DNA of 25,130 nt from JABFRJ01 sp033812735 (GTDB lineage: Bacteria > Pseudomonadota > Alphaproteobacteria > Rhizobiales > Hyphomicrobiaceae), in assembly GCA_033812735.1 (NCBI GenBank), contig JAPXTA010000078.1:1-25130 (forward strand), in the 5' to 3' direction. Numbering within the stretch: the stretch's first letter is position 1; each line of letters begins with the position of its first letter. Below, one piece after another: positions 1 to 8,011 of this stretch. The position numbers and the translations under genes were made by a program. The notes beneath the pieces are model-generated. The model worked only from the letters and a program-made list of their open reading frames with translations, did no database searches and was not told the origin of the DNA.

Positions 1-920
1 ACATAGACCCGCGCATCTATGCCCTCTTCCTCGATTCCGATCGGCAGTACTCCTGCGCCTATTTCACCGGCGACGACGATCTCGATACCGCCCAGGCCAA
101 CAAGAAGCGCCACATCACCGCGAAACTCGCCATCGAACCGCAGCACCGCGTGCTCGACATCGGCTCAGGCTGGGGCGGCCTGGCGCTCTATTTCGCCGAG
201 GCGGCACGTTGCGACGTAACCGGCGTCACGTTGAGCGAGGAGCAATTGCGCATTGCCCGCGACCGCGCCGCCTCAGCAGACAAAGGCGACACCATAGAGT
301 TCCGCCTCCAAGACTTCCGCACGATCAAGGAGCGGTTCGACCGCATCGTCTCTGTCGGCATGTTCGAACACGTCGGCGTCAACCACTACGGTACGTTCTT
401 CGAATGTCTGTCGAATAGTCTCGAAGACGACGGCGTCGCCCTCGTTCACACGATTGGACGCAGCGGCCCGCCCGCACCGACCAACCCATTCGTTGCCAAG
501 TACATCTTCCCGGGTGGCGCCCTGCCATCGCTGTCGGAAATCACCGGCGCAGTCGAGCGCGCCGGCCTGATCGTCACCGACGTCGAGGTGCTTCGCCTCC
601 ACTATGCCGAAACCTTGCGGCATTGGCGCATCCGCTTTCTGGCCAGGCGCGAGGAAGCCGTCGCCATCGCCGGCGAGGAATTCACACGTATGTGGGAGGC
701 GTATCTGGCAGGCTCCGAGGCGGCCTTCCGGTATCAAGAACTCGTCGTCTTCCAGATCCAGTTGACGCACCGCATCGACGCACTGCCCGTCACGCGCGAC
801 TACATCGCCGCCCGTGAGCGCGCACTCGAAGCAGGAGAACGCACCTCCACCACATCAGGTGCATCAAATCTCGCTCACCTCGAGCACACCCGGGACGGTC
901 GAGATCAACCCCCGCTGTGA
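1..920 (+). CDS. cfa: Cyclopropane-fatty-acyl-phospholipid synthase, 3' part
   Basis: This SAM-dependent enzyme adds a methylene group across cis double bonds of membrane phospholipid acyl chains. The frame is open from base 3, so the start lies outside the window and about 305 residues are visible; family members usually have about 380-420. Visible motifs in order are YSCAYF near visible residue 15, the SAM-binding loop VLDIGSGWGG at 50-59, the family signature MFEHVG near 120, HTIGR, a YIFPGG..LPS segment, and HYAETLRHWR. These are diagnostic of the CFA synthase family (seen in sequence plus family knowledge). The last 18 codons run into the convergent dnaE gene on the other strand and carry a low-complexity tail (ERTSTTSGASN), which looks like a read-through extension past the family's normal end. 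A close relative such as a mycolic-acid-type or uncharacterised class I methyltransferase is possible but less likely. Confidence 0.93.
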   Translation, partial: IDPRIYALFLDSDRQYSCAYFTGDDDLDTAQANKKRHITAKLAIEPQHRVLDIGSGWGGLALYFAEAARCDVTGVTLSEEQLRIARDRAASADKGDTIEFRLQDFRTIKERFDRIVSVGMFEHVGVNHYGTFFECLSNSLEDDGVALVHTIGRSGPPAPTNPFVAKYIFPGGALPSLSEITGAVERAGLIVTDVEVLRLHYAETLRHWRIRFLARREEAVAIAGEEFTRMWEAYLAGSEAAFRYQELVVFQIQLTHRIDALPVTRDYIAARERALEAGERTSTTSGASNLAHLEHTRDGRDQPPL

Positions 921-3900
921 CGGCGAAACATCGAACTTGCCGGGCATGTTGAGCCGGATCTCGCGATCGACGTCGTAAAGGCGAAGATAGAGCTGTATCT
1001 CTCCGCCGCGCCCATTGCCGGACTTCAACAGCGACTGCAATTCGTCGAGCCGCGCCTTCTGTGATTTGACCAGACGATCGTCGAGCACAATTTTCAAGCC
1101 GCGCTGAACGCCGGCCGCTGCTTCATCGAGCCGCCGTAACGCCTGCACCCGCATCTTGACGGTCTCGCCGTCACGCTCGGCCTCCACCGAAACGAGAACC
1201 GGTGTCCCAGGCTCCAGCAGATCGCGGCACTGGTTGAGGGTATCGGAAAAGATCACAGCTTCGAACTGTCCCGTCGCATCCGAGAACAAGGCAAAAGCGA
1301 ATTTATTGCCCTTCTGCGAACGTCGCTCGCGCGCCGATACCACGATCGCCGCAAGCGCCCCCGCGGTCGCCGTCAATCCGGCCTTGGCCTCGAATTCGGC
1401 AAACGGCGTGGCATTGAGCTTCGGTAGCACGCTCGCATATTCGTCGAGCGGATGGCCTGAGAGATAGAAGCCGATGGCTTTGAATTCCTCCCCAAGCCGC
1501 TCCATCGGAGTCCACATTTTCACAGGCCGTAGCTTCAGCAGGCTCTCCCCGCCACTGCCGCCACCGCCGCCGAACAGGCTCCCCTGCCCAACCTCGCTGT
1601 CACGGTGCAGTTCGCCGGCAACGCTCATCAGCTGATCGACATTGCCGTGCACCAGCGCGCGATTGTTCTCGATCGCATCGAAGGCCCCGCCGGCCGCAAG
1701 CGTCTCGAGTCCGCGCTTGTTGAGCGCCTTCGGATTGAACCGGCGCGCGAAGTCGTTGAGCGTTTTATATGGCCCCTTGCTATTACGCTCGGCGACAATC
1801 GTCTCCACCGCGCTGGCGCCGACGTTCTTGAGAGCCGCCAAGGCGTAACGGATGGCACCGTGCTTCTGGCCGGCCTTCGCCGGCTCGACGCTGAATTCCA
1901 CTTGCGAGGCGTTTACGCACGGTGTCTTGACCTCGATACCGCTTCTTCGCGCCTCGTTCGAGAACATGGCGAGCTTGTCGGTATTGGCCATATCGAGGGT
2001 CATCGACGCGGCAAGGAATTCTTCCCGGTAGTTCGCCTTCAGATAGGCCGTATGGAACGAGACGAGTGCATAGGCGGCGGCGTGGGACTTGTTGAAACCG
2101 TAGCCCGCGAACTTGTCGACGAGCTCGAAAATATACTTGGCTTCCTCACGCTTCACGCCGTTCTTGATCGCGCCCTCGACGAACTTGGCCTGCTGCGCGG
2201 CCATCTCGTTCTTGTCCTTCTTGCCCATTGCGCGGCGCAAAAGATCGGCTTGGCCGAGCGTATAACCGCCCATCACCTGCGCAATTTGAATGACCTGCTC
2301 CTGATAGATGATGACGCCGTACGTCTCTTCGAGGATCGGCTTGATCATCTGGTGCGGGTACTCGGTCGGCTCCTCGCCGTGCTTGCGGTTGATGTAGGTC
2401 GGGATGTTGTCCATCGGGCCAGGGCGATAGAGAGCTACCATGGCGATGATATCTTCGAAACGGTCTGGCTTCAGCCGTTTCAAGCTCTCGCGCATGCCCG
2501 TGCTTTCAAGCTGGAACACGCCGACCGTATCGGCTCGCGCAAGTAACTCGTAAGCGGCTTTGACCTTCGGGTCGTCGCCGCCGATCGGCACTTGCGACAG
2601 ATCGATCGTTTCACCGCGCACTTGTTTGATGAGATCCAGCGCCTTCTTCAGCACCGTAAGCGTTTTCAGACCGAGGAAGTCGAACTTCACGAGCCCCGCT
2701 GCCTCGACCATCTTCCAGTTGAACTGGGTGATCGGGAAATTCGACTTGGGATCGCGGTAGAGCGGCACGAGTTCGTCGAGCGGGCGATCACCGATGACCA
2801 TGCCCGCGGCGTGCGTTGAGGCGTGGCGATAGAGGCCTTCGAGCTTCTCAGCAATCTCGAGCAAACGCGCGACGACCGGCTCGGTCTTCGCCTCCTCCTG
2901 GAGCTTTGGTTCGCCGTCGATCGCCTGCCGCAACGTGACCGGATTGGCCGGATTGTTGGGCACGAGCTTGCAGAGTCGATCGACCTGCCCGTAAGGCATC
3001 TGCAGGACGCGGCCAACGTCGCGCAGCACCGCGCGCGCTTGCAGCTTACCGTGCGTGATAATCTGCGCGACGCGATCGGCACCGTACTTCTGCTGCACGT
3101 ACTTGATCGTCTCTTCCCGCCGGTCTTGGCAGAAGTCGATGTCGAAGTCCGGCATCGAGACGCGTTCGGGATTGAGAAACCGCTCGAACAGCAGCCCAAA
3201 CCGTAGGGGATCGAGATCGGTGATGGTAAGAGCCCACGCCACCAGGGATCCAGCACCCGAACCACGCCCCGGCCCCACGGGAATACCGTTCGACTTCGAC
3301 CACTTGATGAAGTCGGCCACGATGAGGAAGTAGCCAGGAAACTTCATCTTGGTGATGACGTCGACCTCGTAGGCAAGGCGCTTGTCATAGTCCTCGCGTG
3401 TGAAGCCCGGAGCGATATCGCCACCCGCAAGCCGCGCATTGAGCCCCTCTTCCGCCTGCCGCTTCAACTCGGCCGCCTCCGCCTGGACGCGCTCGTCCTC
3501 ACTCGCCCCGGCCCGGGTTTGCACGAAGCTCGGAAGAATTGGCTTGCGGCCCTTAGGCTTGTAGGCGCAGCGCTTGGCAATCTCGATCGTCGACGCGAGC
3601 GCTTCAGGAAGGTCCGCGAACAGCGTCTCCATAGCGGCGGCGGACTTGAAGTAGTGATCCGGCGTCAACCGCCGGCGATTGTCCTCCGTGACGTAGCGGC
3701 CCTCAGCAATACAGATCAACGCATCGTGCGCCTCATAGTCGTCGGCCTTTGCAAAATAGCACTCGTTCGTCGCAACGAGCGGGATGCCGAGTTCATAGGC
3801 AAGATCGACAAGATGCGGCTCGGCTAGCTTCTCAGCGGCTAAATCATGACGCTGCAGCTCGATATAGAGGCGGTCACCGAACGCCTCCAAAAGCTTCCTC

Positions 3901-4451
3901 ACTCGCGCCGTCGCGACAAGCATCTGCCCATCGACAATCGGCCGGTTGATTGGCCCGTCAGGACCGCCGGTCAGACAAATGACACCCGCCGCGAGACGCA
4001 CAACGTCGGCAAGCTTTACATGCGGCGCCTCGTTGTCGTGCGTTCCAAGGTGCGCCTTCGAGGCGAGCTTGGCCAGATTCCCGTAACCCTGCTCGTTCAT
4101 GGCATAAAGGGCGAGATATCCGTCGCGCTCCGGCTTCACGAGAACCGGATTGGCAGCAGCCAGCGGATTCTTGGCCGCAGGATTGTCCTCGAAATCGACA
4201 GCGATCGCGATACCGGCGATCGGCTGAATTCCATCCTTGGCAACCTTGTCGGCGAATTCGAGAACACCAAACATGTTGTTGGTGTCGGTCAGACCGACGG
4301 CTGGCGTCCCCGCCGCCTCGGCAAGCTTTGCCAGCTTCGAAATCGGCAGAGCGCCCTCGAGCAGCGAGTACGCCGAGTGCACCTTCAAATGCACGTATTT
4401 CGGCGGCGCAAGCGCGGCCGGTTGAGACCCTGTCACATCGTCTTTGCTCAT
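864..4451 (-). CDS. dnaE: DNA polymerase III alpha subunit (DnaE1)
   Basis: This is the catalytic subunit of the replicative polymerase, 1195 residues from the chosen start, close to the usual DnaE1 length. The N-terminal PHP domain begins at HLKVHSAYS. The active-site block PDFDIDF is at residues 434-440, with D435 and D437 as the metal-binding pair. The third aspartate is D591 in KFDFLGL. A GYGFNKSHAAAYA block follows. LSGHPLDEY near residue 998 and an OB-fold region around 1025-1085 mark it as DnaE1 rather than the mutagenesis paralogue ImuC. The start is ATG at 4451 (MSKDD), with AGGA about 9 bases upstream; the frame stays open to 4682, but that N-terminal addition is low-complexity and has no family match. 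The PHP HxH is degraded to HLK, as in E. coli, suggesting this domain has no nuclease activity. A glycine-rich linker (GGGGGSGGE) precedes the C-terminal part. Confidence 0.97.
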   Translation of the reverse strand: MSKDDVTGSQPAALAPPKYVHLKVHSAYSLLEGALPISKLAKLAEAAGTPAVGLTDTNNMFGVLEFADKVAKDGIQPIAGIAIAVDFEDNPAAKNPLAAANPVLVKPERDGYLALYAMNEQGYGNLAKLASKAHLGTHDNEAPHVKLADVVRLAAGVICLTGGPDGPINRPIVDGQMLVATARVRKLLEAFGDRLYIELQRHDLAAEKLAEPHLVDLAYELGIPLVATNECYFAKADDYEAHDALICIAEGRYVTEDNRRRLTPDHYFKSAAAMETLFADLPEALASTIEIAKRCAYKPKGRKPILPSFVQTRAGASEDERVQAEAAELKRQAEEGLNARLAGGDIAPGFTREDYDKRLAYEVDVITKMKFPGYFLIVADFIKWSKSNGIPVGPGRGSGAGSLVAWALTITDLDPLRFGLLFERFLNPERVSMPDFDIDFCQDRREETIKYVQQKYGADRVAQIITHGKLQARAVLRDVGRVLQMPYGQVDRLCKLVPNNPANPVTLRQAIDGEPKLQEEAKTEPVVARLLEIAEKLEGLYRHASTHAAGMVIGDRPLDELVPLYRDPKSNFPITQFNWKMVEAAGLVKFDFLGLKTLTVLKKALDLIKQVRGETIDLSQVPIGGDDPKVKAAYELLARADTVGVFQLESTGMRESLKRLKPDRFEDIIAMVALYRPGPMDNIPTYINRKHGEEPTEYPHQMIKPILEETYGVIIYQEQVIQIAQVMGGYTLGQADLLRRAMGKKDKNEMAAQQAKFVEGAIKNGVKREEAKYIFELVDKFAGYGFNKSHAAAYALVSFHTAYLKANYREEFLAASMTLDMANTDKLAMFSNEARRSGIEVKTPCVNASQVEFSVEPAKAGQKHGAIRYALAALKNVGASAVETIVAERNSKGPYKTLNDFARRFNPKALNKRGLETLAAGGAFDAIENNRALVHGNVDQLMSVAGELHRDSEVGQGSLFGGGGGSGGESLLKLRPVKMWTPMERLGEEFKAIGFYLSGHPLDEYASVLPKLNATPFAEFEAKAGLTATAGALAAIVVSARERRSQKGNKFAFALFSDATGQFEAVIFSDTLNQCRDLLEPGTPVLVSVEAERDGETVKMRVQALRRLDEAAAGVQRGLKIVLDDRLVKSQKARLDELQSLLKSGNGRGGEIQLYLRLYDVDREIRLNMPGKFDVSPSQRGLISTVPGVLEVSEI

Positions 4452-4559
4452 GGGCCAAGTCCTACGCCGATTCAGGTCCGCAACCAAAGGCGCCGCCGGC
4501 ACTGGCGACCGCTTTCCACCGCGATTGCGACTTAAGTCCCCTTTGACGCACCGCACGAC

Positions 4560-4618
4560 TTGACAGACATAGTTATTTGCGAATGTCTGATATAACAACA
4601 GTCCAAATCGGCCATCAA
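4560..4618. promoter_or_regulatory. Divergent control region between dnaE and the SQR gene, with an inverted repeat
   Basis: A perfect 7-base inverted repeat, CAGACAT at 4564-4570 and ATGTCTG at 4583-4589, is separated by 12 bases, so half-site centres lie 19 bases apart, close to two helical turns. Directly after it is a -10-like TATAAC (4591-4596) facing the SQR gene. No good -35 sits 16-18 bases before that -10. A TTGACA occurs at 4560-4565, but 25 bases away, too far for a normal sigma-70 pair. On the minus strand TTGATG (4618-4613) and TATATC (4594-4589) with an 18-base spacer could drive dnaE. The arrangement suggests a dimeric regulator binding beside an activator-dependent SQR promoter. 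That is inference, and the promoters are weak calls. Confidence 0.4.
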
Positions 4619-4642
4619 GAGCAGCACTCACGGGAGAGGCGC

Positions 4643-5977
4643 ATGAAAAACAGATCGATTGATCAGATGCTTGCGAGGCCAACCCGGCGAAGCAGTCTGG
4701 CCTTCCTCGGCGCGTCGGCTCTGCTGGGATTTGCAGCCAAAGCCCGCTCAGCTAACGCCGCAATCCCGACAAAGGCGCGAATTGTGATCGCCGGTGGCGG
4801 GGCCGCAGGCCTGGCTGCTGCGTCGCGCCTTGCTTCAGCACTCAGCGGCGCTTCCATCACCGTGGTCGACGCCCGCAAGCCCCACTACTATCAACCGGGC
4901 TTCACGCTCGTTGCAGCAGGATTGAAACCGGCAAGCTACTCGATCTCGGCGACACGCGACTACATCCCCAGGGGCGTCGACCTGATCGAAGAGACCGTCG
5001 CCGAGTTCGATCCGGTCGGAAATACTGTCACGACCTCGGGCAACAAGCGAATTCCCTACGACTATCTCATCGTCGCAACCGGTCTCCACCTGGATTACGC
5101 CGCGATCGAGGGCATGGATGTCAACCTGATTGGGAAGGATGGCATCGGCAGCGTCTACGCCGGGCCGGATGCAGCAGCCGCGACCTGGCAGGCCATGTCG
5201 AAGTTTGCCGACACGGGCGGTATCGGGTTATTCGGCCGCCCTGCCACCGAAATGAAGTGTGCCGGGGCGCCACTCAAGTACACCTTCCTGACCGACGACT
5301 ATCTGCGCCGTCGCGGCAATCGGGGAAAAGCCGAACTCCACTACACCGCGCACGCCAAGGTGCTCTTCAGCGTACCCATCGTCGCCGAGAAAGTGCGCAT
5401 GCTATTCCAGGATCGCGGCGTCAAAGTTAGTCAGGATCACGTGCTGACGGGCATCGAGCCTGGAAAGAAAGTCGCCCGCTATCGCACGCCAAACGGACCG
5501 GCCGAGTTGAAGTATGACTTCATCGCCGTCGTCCCTCCGATGCGCGCACCTGCCGCCGTCCGCAACAGCCCGCTCAAGTGGCAAGAAGGGCCGTTCTCGG
5601 CGGACGGCTGGATCGAGGTCGACAAGGCCACCATGCGCCATCGCCGCTTTCCGAATGTCTTTGCCATCGGTGACGTCGCCGGTGTGCCGAAAGGTAAGAC
5701 CGCCGCCAGCGTCAAATGGCAAGTGCCCGTGGCGGTCGATCATCTCGTCGCAAGCATATCAGGCAAGACATCAACCTCCGCCTACAACGGCTACACGTCG
5801 TGCCCGCTTATCACGCGGGTTGGCAGGGCCATGCTGATCGAGTTCGACTACAATGACAATTTGATCGAGTCATTTCCCGGCATCATCGCGCCGCTCGAAG
5901 AGTTGTGGGTGACATGGGTGATGAAGGAAACCGCCTTGAAGCCGACCTATCTCGCCATGCTGCGCGGCAACGCTTGA
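4643..5977 (+). CDS. sqr: Tat-exported sulfide:quinone oxidoreductase (type II-like, FAD-dependent)
   Basis: The predicted 444-residue flavoprotein would oxidise sulfide to sulfane sulfur or polysulfide and pass electrons to the quinone pool. The N-terminus has a twin-arginine signal (TRRSSLAFLG, R15-R16) with a likely cleavage after ANA at residue 39, so it should act on the periplasmic face. The dinucleotide-binding GGGAAG loop follows, then HYYQPGFTLVAAGL, a typical SQR segment. The redox cysteine pair is C206 in KCAGAP and C387 in YTSCPL; these motifs and their spacing match the mitochondrial-type (SQOR) enzymes. The second FAD motif is FAIGDVAGVPKGKTAA. The start is ATG 4643, preceded by GGGAGAGG; an upstream ATG at 4577 would bury the Tat signal and has no ribosome binding site. 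It forms an operon with the next gene 10 bases on. A flavocytochrome-c-type sulfide dehydrogenase flavoprotein is the main alternative, but the cysteine contexts favour SQR. Confidence 0.85.
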   Translation: MKNRSIDQMLARPTRRSSLAFLGASALLGFAAKARSANAAIPTKARIVIAGGGAAGLAAASRLASALSGASITVVDARKPHYYQPGFTLVAAGLKPASYSISATRDYIPRGVDLIEETVAEFDPVGNTVTTSGNKRIPYDYLIVATGLHLDYAAIEGMDVNLIGKDGIGSVYAGPDAAAATWQAMSKFADTGGIGLFGRPATEMKCAGAPLKYTFLTDDYLRRRGNRGKAELHYTAHAKVLFSVPIVAEKVRMLFQDRGVKVSQDHVLTGIEPGKKVARYRTPNGPAELKYDFIAVVPPMRAPAAVRNSPLKWQEGPFSADGWIEVDKATMRHRRFPNVFAIGDVAGVPKGKTAASVKWQVPVAVDHLVASISGKTSTSAYNGYTSCPLITRVGRAMLIEFDYNDNLIESFPGIIAPLEELWVTWVMKETALKPTYLAMLRGNA

Positions 5978-5987
5978 GGAGCACGAC

Positions 5988-6326
5988 ATGAAAGACCTCG
6001 ATATTTTCGTGTTCCTGTCCGTGTTCCAGGAAATGCTCGGCACCCTGCTCTGGGTTCTCCTGGCGTTGGCGGCGGTGATCCTCGCTCTGTTCCTCGCGGT
6101 CCTCATCCGCGATCGGGGACTGTCCTATCGGCGCTTCGTCCGAGCAGAACTCGTTGGTCTGGTCGGCGGCATCCTGGCTGTGCTGTTCATGCAGCAAATC
6201 ACCAGTTCGCGCCTCTCTGACTTAGGCGGTCCCGTCGACGTCATGCTTGTCGCGCTGATCTGGATCGCCGGTGCAATCGGAACGACGCTCGTCGCGTATC
6301 TGGCTCAAAGTTATCAGAAGCCATAG
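5988..6326 (+). CDS. Small three-helix membrane protein (DUF5368-like)
   Basis: This 112-residue protein starts 10 bases after the SQR stop with GAGGA in front of its ATG, so the two are probably co-transcribed. Three hydrophobic segments are visible, about residues 17-42 (LGTLLWVLLALAAVILALF), 54-69 (ELVGLVGGILAVLF) and 83-103 (DVMLVALIWIAGAIGTTLVAY), joined by a basic loop RDRGLSYRRF. There are no cysteines, histidine clusters or enzyme motifs. From memory it resembles small alphaproteobacterial membrane proteins catalogued as DUF5368, a family of unknown function; I could not verify this. The tight coupling with a periplasmic SQR suggests a membrane anchor, quinone-access partner or sulfur-handling accessory. 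That role is inference only. Confidence 0.85.
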   Translation: MKDLDIFVFLSVFQEMLGTLLWVLLALAAVILALFLAVLIRDRGLSYRRFVRAELVGLVGGILAVLFMQQITSSRLSDLGGPVDVMLVALIWIAGAIGTTLVAYLAQSYQKP

Positions 6327-6352
6327 TTGCCCAAACCAACAGGTTTGTGATC

Positions 6353-6384
6353 GAAACGGCCGGATCTCGTGATCCGGCCGTTTC
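6353..6384 (+). terminator. Rho-independent-like terminator after the SQR operon
   Basis: A perfect 14-base-pair stem, GAAACGGCCGGATC pairing with its complement across a TCGT loop, lies 26 bases after the small membrane protein gene. The trailing T-run is weak (CAATTTCGTT), so termination efficiency is uncertain, but the stem is far longer than expected by chance. Confidence 0.8.
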
Positions 6385-6492
6385 AATTTCGTTGATCTGT
6401 TTCGGTGGGGGCTCCGTTACACACCCGTCTCACACAGCAGCGCGCGCAGCCTTGTGAACTGAAGCGAAACAACGATCAGGGATCACTCCTAC

Positions 6493-7017
6493 ATGCTCTT
6501 CTCACGCTCGTTTGCTGCCGGCATCGCCGTTGCCGCAACCATTCTTACGTCCACCGTCTCGGCACGCGCGGCCGATATCGTCGATACCGCCATTGCTGCC
6601 GGCTCATTCAAAACCCTCGTGGCGGCAGTCAAGGCGGCCGGACTAGTCGATACGCTGAAGGGCAAAGGCCCGTTCACGGTCTTCGCACCAACCGACGAAG
6701 CCTTTGCGAAGCTACCAAAGGGTACGCTCGAGTCTCTGCTGAAGCCCGAAAACAAGAAGCAGCTGACGTCGATCCTCACCTATCACGTCGTTGCCGGCAA
6801 GTATGACGCCGCCCGCATCGCCAAGGCCAAGTCCAAGCAGTTCGGTTTGAAGTCCGTGCAGGGTTCGAACATCGCGGTCGACCTGCGCAAGGGCGTAAAG
6901 GTCTCGGGCGCCAATGTTGTGAAGACCGACGTTGCAGCCTCCAACGGCGTGATCCACGTCATCGACGCCGTCATCTTGCCGCCGGCCAAAAAGAAGAAGG
7001 CAGCCAAGCACCACTGA
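6493..7017 (+). CDS. Secreted fasciclin (FAS1) domain protein
   Basis: This 174-residue protein has a Sec signal peptide (residues 1-26, cleavage after SARA) followed by a single FAS1 domain of about 130 residues. The two conserved FAS1 boxes are visible: FTVFAPTDEAFAKLP (H1) and NGVIHVIDAVILP (H2), with a central YHVVAGKYD segment. FAS1 proteins are periplasmic or cell-surface adhesion modules; in bacteria the ligand is usually unknown. The C-terminus is a lysine-rich tail (PPAKKKKAAKHH) that could bind acidic polymers or the envelope, which is inference. It stands alone: the SQR operon terminator is upstream and a bidirectional hairpin follows. Confidence 0.93.
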   Translation: MLFSRSFAAGIAVAATILTSTVSARAADIVDTAIAAGSFKTLVAAVKAAGLVDTLKGKGPFTVFAPTDEAFAKLPKGTLESLLKPENKKQLTSILTYHVVAGKYDAARIAKAKSKQFGLKSVQGSNIAVDLRKGVKVSGANVVKTDVAASNGVIHVIDAVILPPAKKKKAAKHH

Positions 7018-7042
7018 GCGACCCAAGTCTCTCTAGGGTGAC

Positions 7043-7083
7043 AACAGGCGGCATCGCGTTCCCATGGCGCAGTGCCGCCTGTT
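7043..7083. terminator. Bidirectional terminator between FAS1 gene and CoA-ester lyase gene
   Basis: An 11-base perfect inverted repeat, AACAGGCGGCA at 7043-7053 with its complement at 7073-7083, lies between two convergent genes and just outside the lyase stop codon. The loop is 19 bases and can pair further (GCG/CGC). T-runs on both sides are short, so it is a likely shared terminator rather than a proven one. Confidence 0.7.
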
Positions 7084-7087
7084 TGCA

Positions 7088-7966
7088 TCACATGCCCGCG
7101 AGTTTCGCGCGCGCCAAAATGCGCTCCGCACGGACGGCGTGCGGCCTATCGATCATTTGCCCGTTGAGCGACAGAGTGCCGGCACCAGGATTCGCCGCGA
7201 ACATCGCGAGGATTTCTTTCGCCCACGCGATCTCGCTTTCAGCCGGCGTGAACGCCGCATTGATCCGCGCGACCTGATCGGGATGGATGGCCATCTTTCC
7301 CGTGAACCCGTCACGGGCCGCAATCCGGCACTCCTCGCGGAGCCCGACCGCGTCGCGGAAATTGACGAACACGGTGTCGATCGGCTGACGGCCGGACCCT
7401 GTCGCAGCGAACAGGCAGAGATCGCGAGCGAGACTGTAGGGCGTCGTCCATCTTCCGTCCGGTTCGCGCGTCGCAGCCGACCCGACGAGCGCTGAGAGAT
7501 CTTCTGCGCCCCACGTGATCGCCTCGAGCCGGTCGCTCGCCGTCAAATAACTGCCGAAATTGAAGATGGCGGCAGGGACCTCCGAGGCGATGGCGATGAT
7601 CCGGGTCGAGCCGAGCGGAATCTGATGTTGTGGCTCGGCACGATCGAGCGCCTGCGCCAGCGTCGCCACATCGGCGGCACCCTTCGGCTTTGGCAGAATG
7701 ATCCCGTCAGGCTGCGACTTGATGACGGATGCGAGATCGTCTTGCCAATATGGCCCATCGAGTGGGTTGATCCGGACGTAGAGGCGGGGCCGCTGCGCCT
7801 TCTTGCGGGTCTCTTCGATGAAGGCGGCGGCCATCGGACGCGCGGCAGGCTTGTTCGGCGCGGCGACCGAATCCTCGAAATCCAGGATCAAACCGTCGGC
7901 GCCGACCGTTAGCGACTTCGACATTTTCTTTTCGCTATCGGCGGGGACGAACAACAACGAGCGCAT
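7088..7966 (-). CDS. CitE-family CoA-ester lyase (HpcH/HpaI superfamily)
   Basis: A 292-residue TIM-barrel lyase of the citrate lyase beta / malyl-CoA lyase class, which cleaves or condenses acyl-CoA esters such as malyl-, methylmalyl- or citramalyl-CoA with a divalent metal. Seen: RSLLFVPADSEKKMSKS at the N-terminus, the metal-binding ILDFEDSV, the arginine motif VRINPLD, GIILPK, and the WGAEDL metal motif. The ATG at 7966 has AGGAAGG 8 bases upstream. It is the second gene of a pair, 45 bases after the MaoC gene. No citrate lyase alpha or gamma subunits are near, so true citrate lyase is unlikely. Candidates are (S)-citramalyl-CoA lyase (itaconate degradation), beta-methylmalyl-CoA lyase or malyl-CoA thioesterase; sequence alone does not separate these. 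Confidence 0.9.
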   Translation of the reverse strand: MRSLLFVPADSEKKMSKSLTVGADGLILDFEDSVAAPNKPAARPMAAAFIEETRKKAQRPRLYVRINPLDGPYWQDDLASVIKSQPDGIILPKPKGAADVATLAQALDRAEPQHQIPLGSTRIIAIASEVPAAIFNFGSYLTASDRLEAITWGAEDLSALVGSAATREPDGRWTTPYSLARDLCLFAATGSGRQPIDTVFVNFRDAVGLREECRIAARDGFTGKMAIHPDQVARINAAFTPAESEIAWAKEILAMFAANPGAGTLSLNGQMIDRPHAVRAERILARAKLAGM

Positions 7967-8011
7967 CGGGATGACCTTCCTAGTAACGTCTCTGACCGCA
8001 CCGATCGGCGT

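Noticed and set aside
1605..2546. Open frame of 313 residues on the plus strand
   Set aside because: It lies wholly antisense to conserved dnaE codons, has no family motif and is composed of Arg/Leu/Glu-rich shadow sequence.
4560..4596. TTGACA and TATAAC as one sigma-70 promoter for the SQR gene
   Set aside because: The spacer would be 25 bases, well beyond the 16-19 that RNA polymerase accepts, even with a MerR-type activator.
4452..4682. N-terminal extension of DnaE by 77 residues
   Set aside because: The residues do not resemble the family, and the PHP domain starts just after the ATG at 4451, as in other DnaE proteins.
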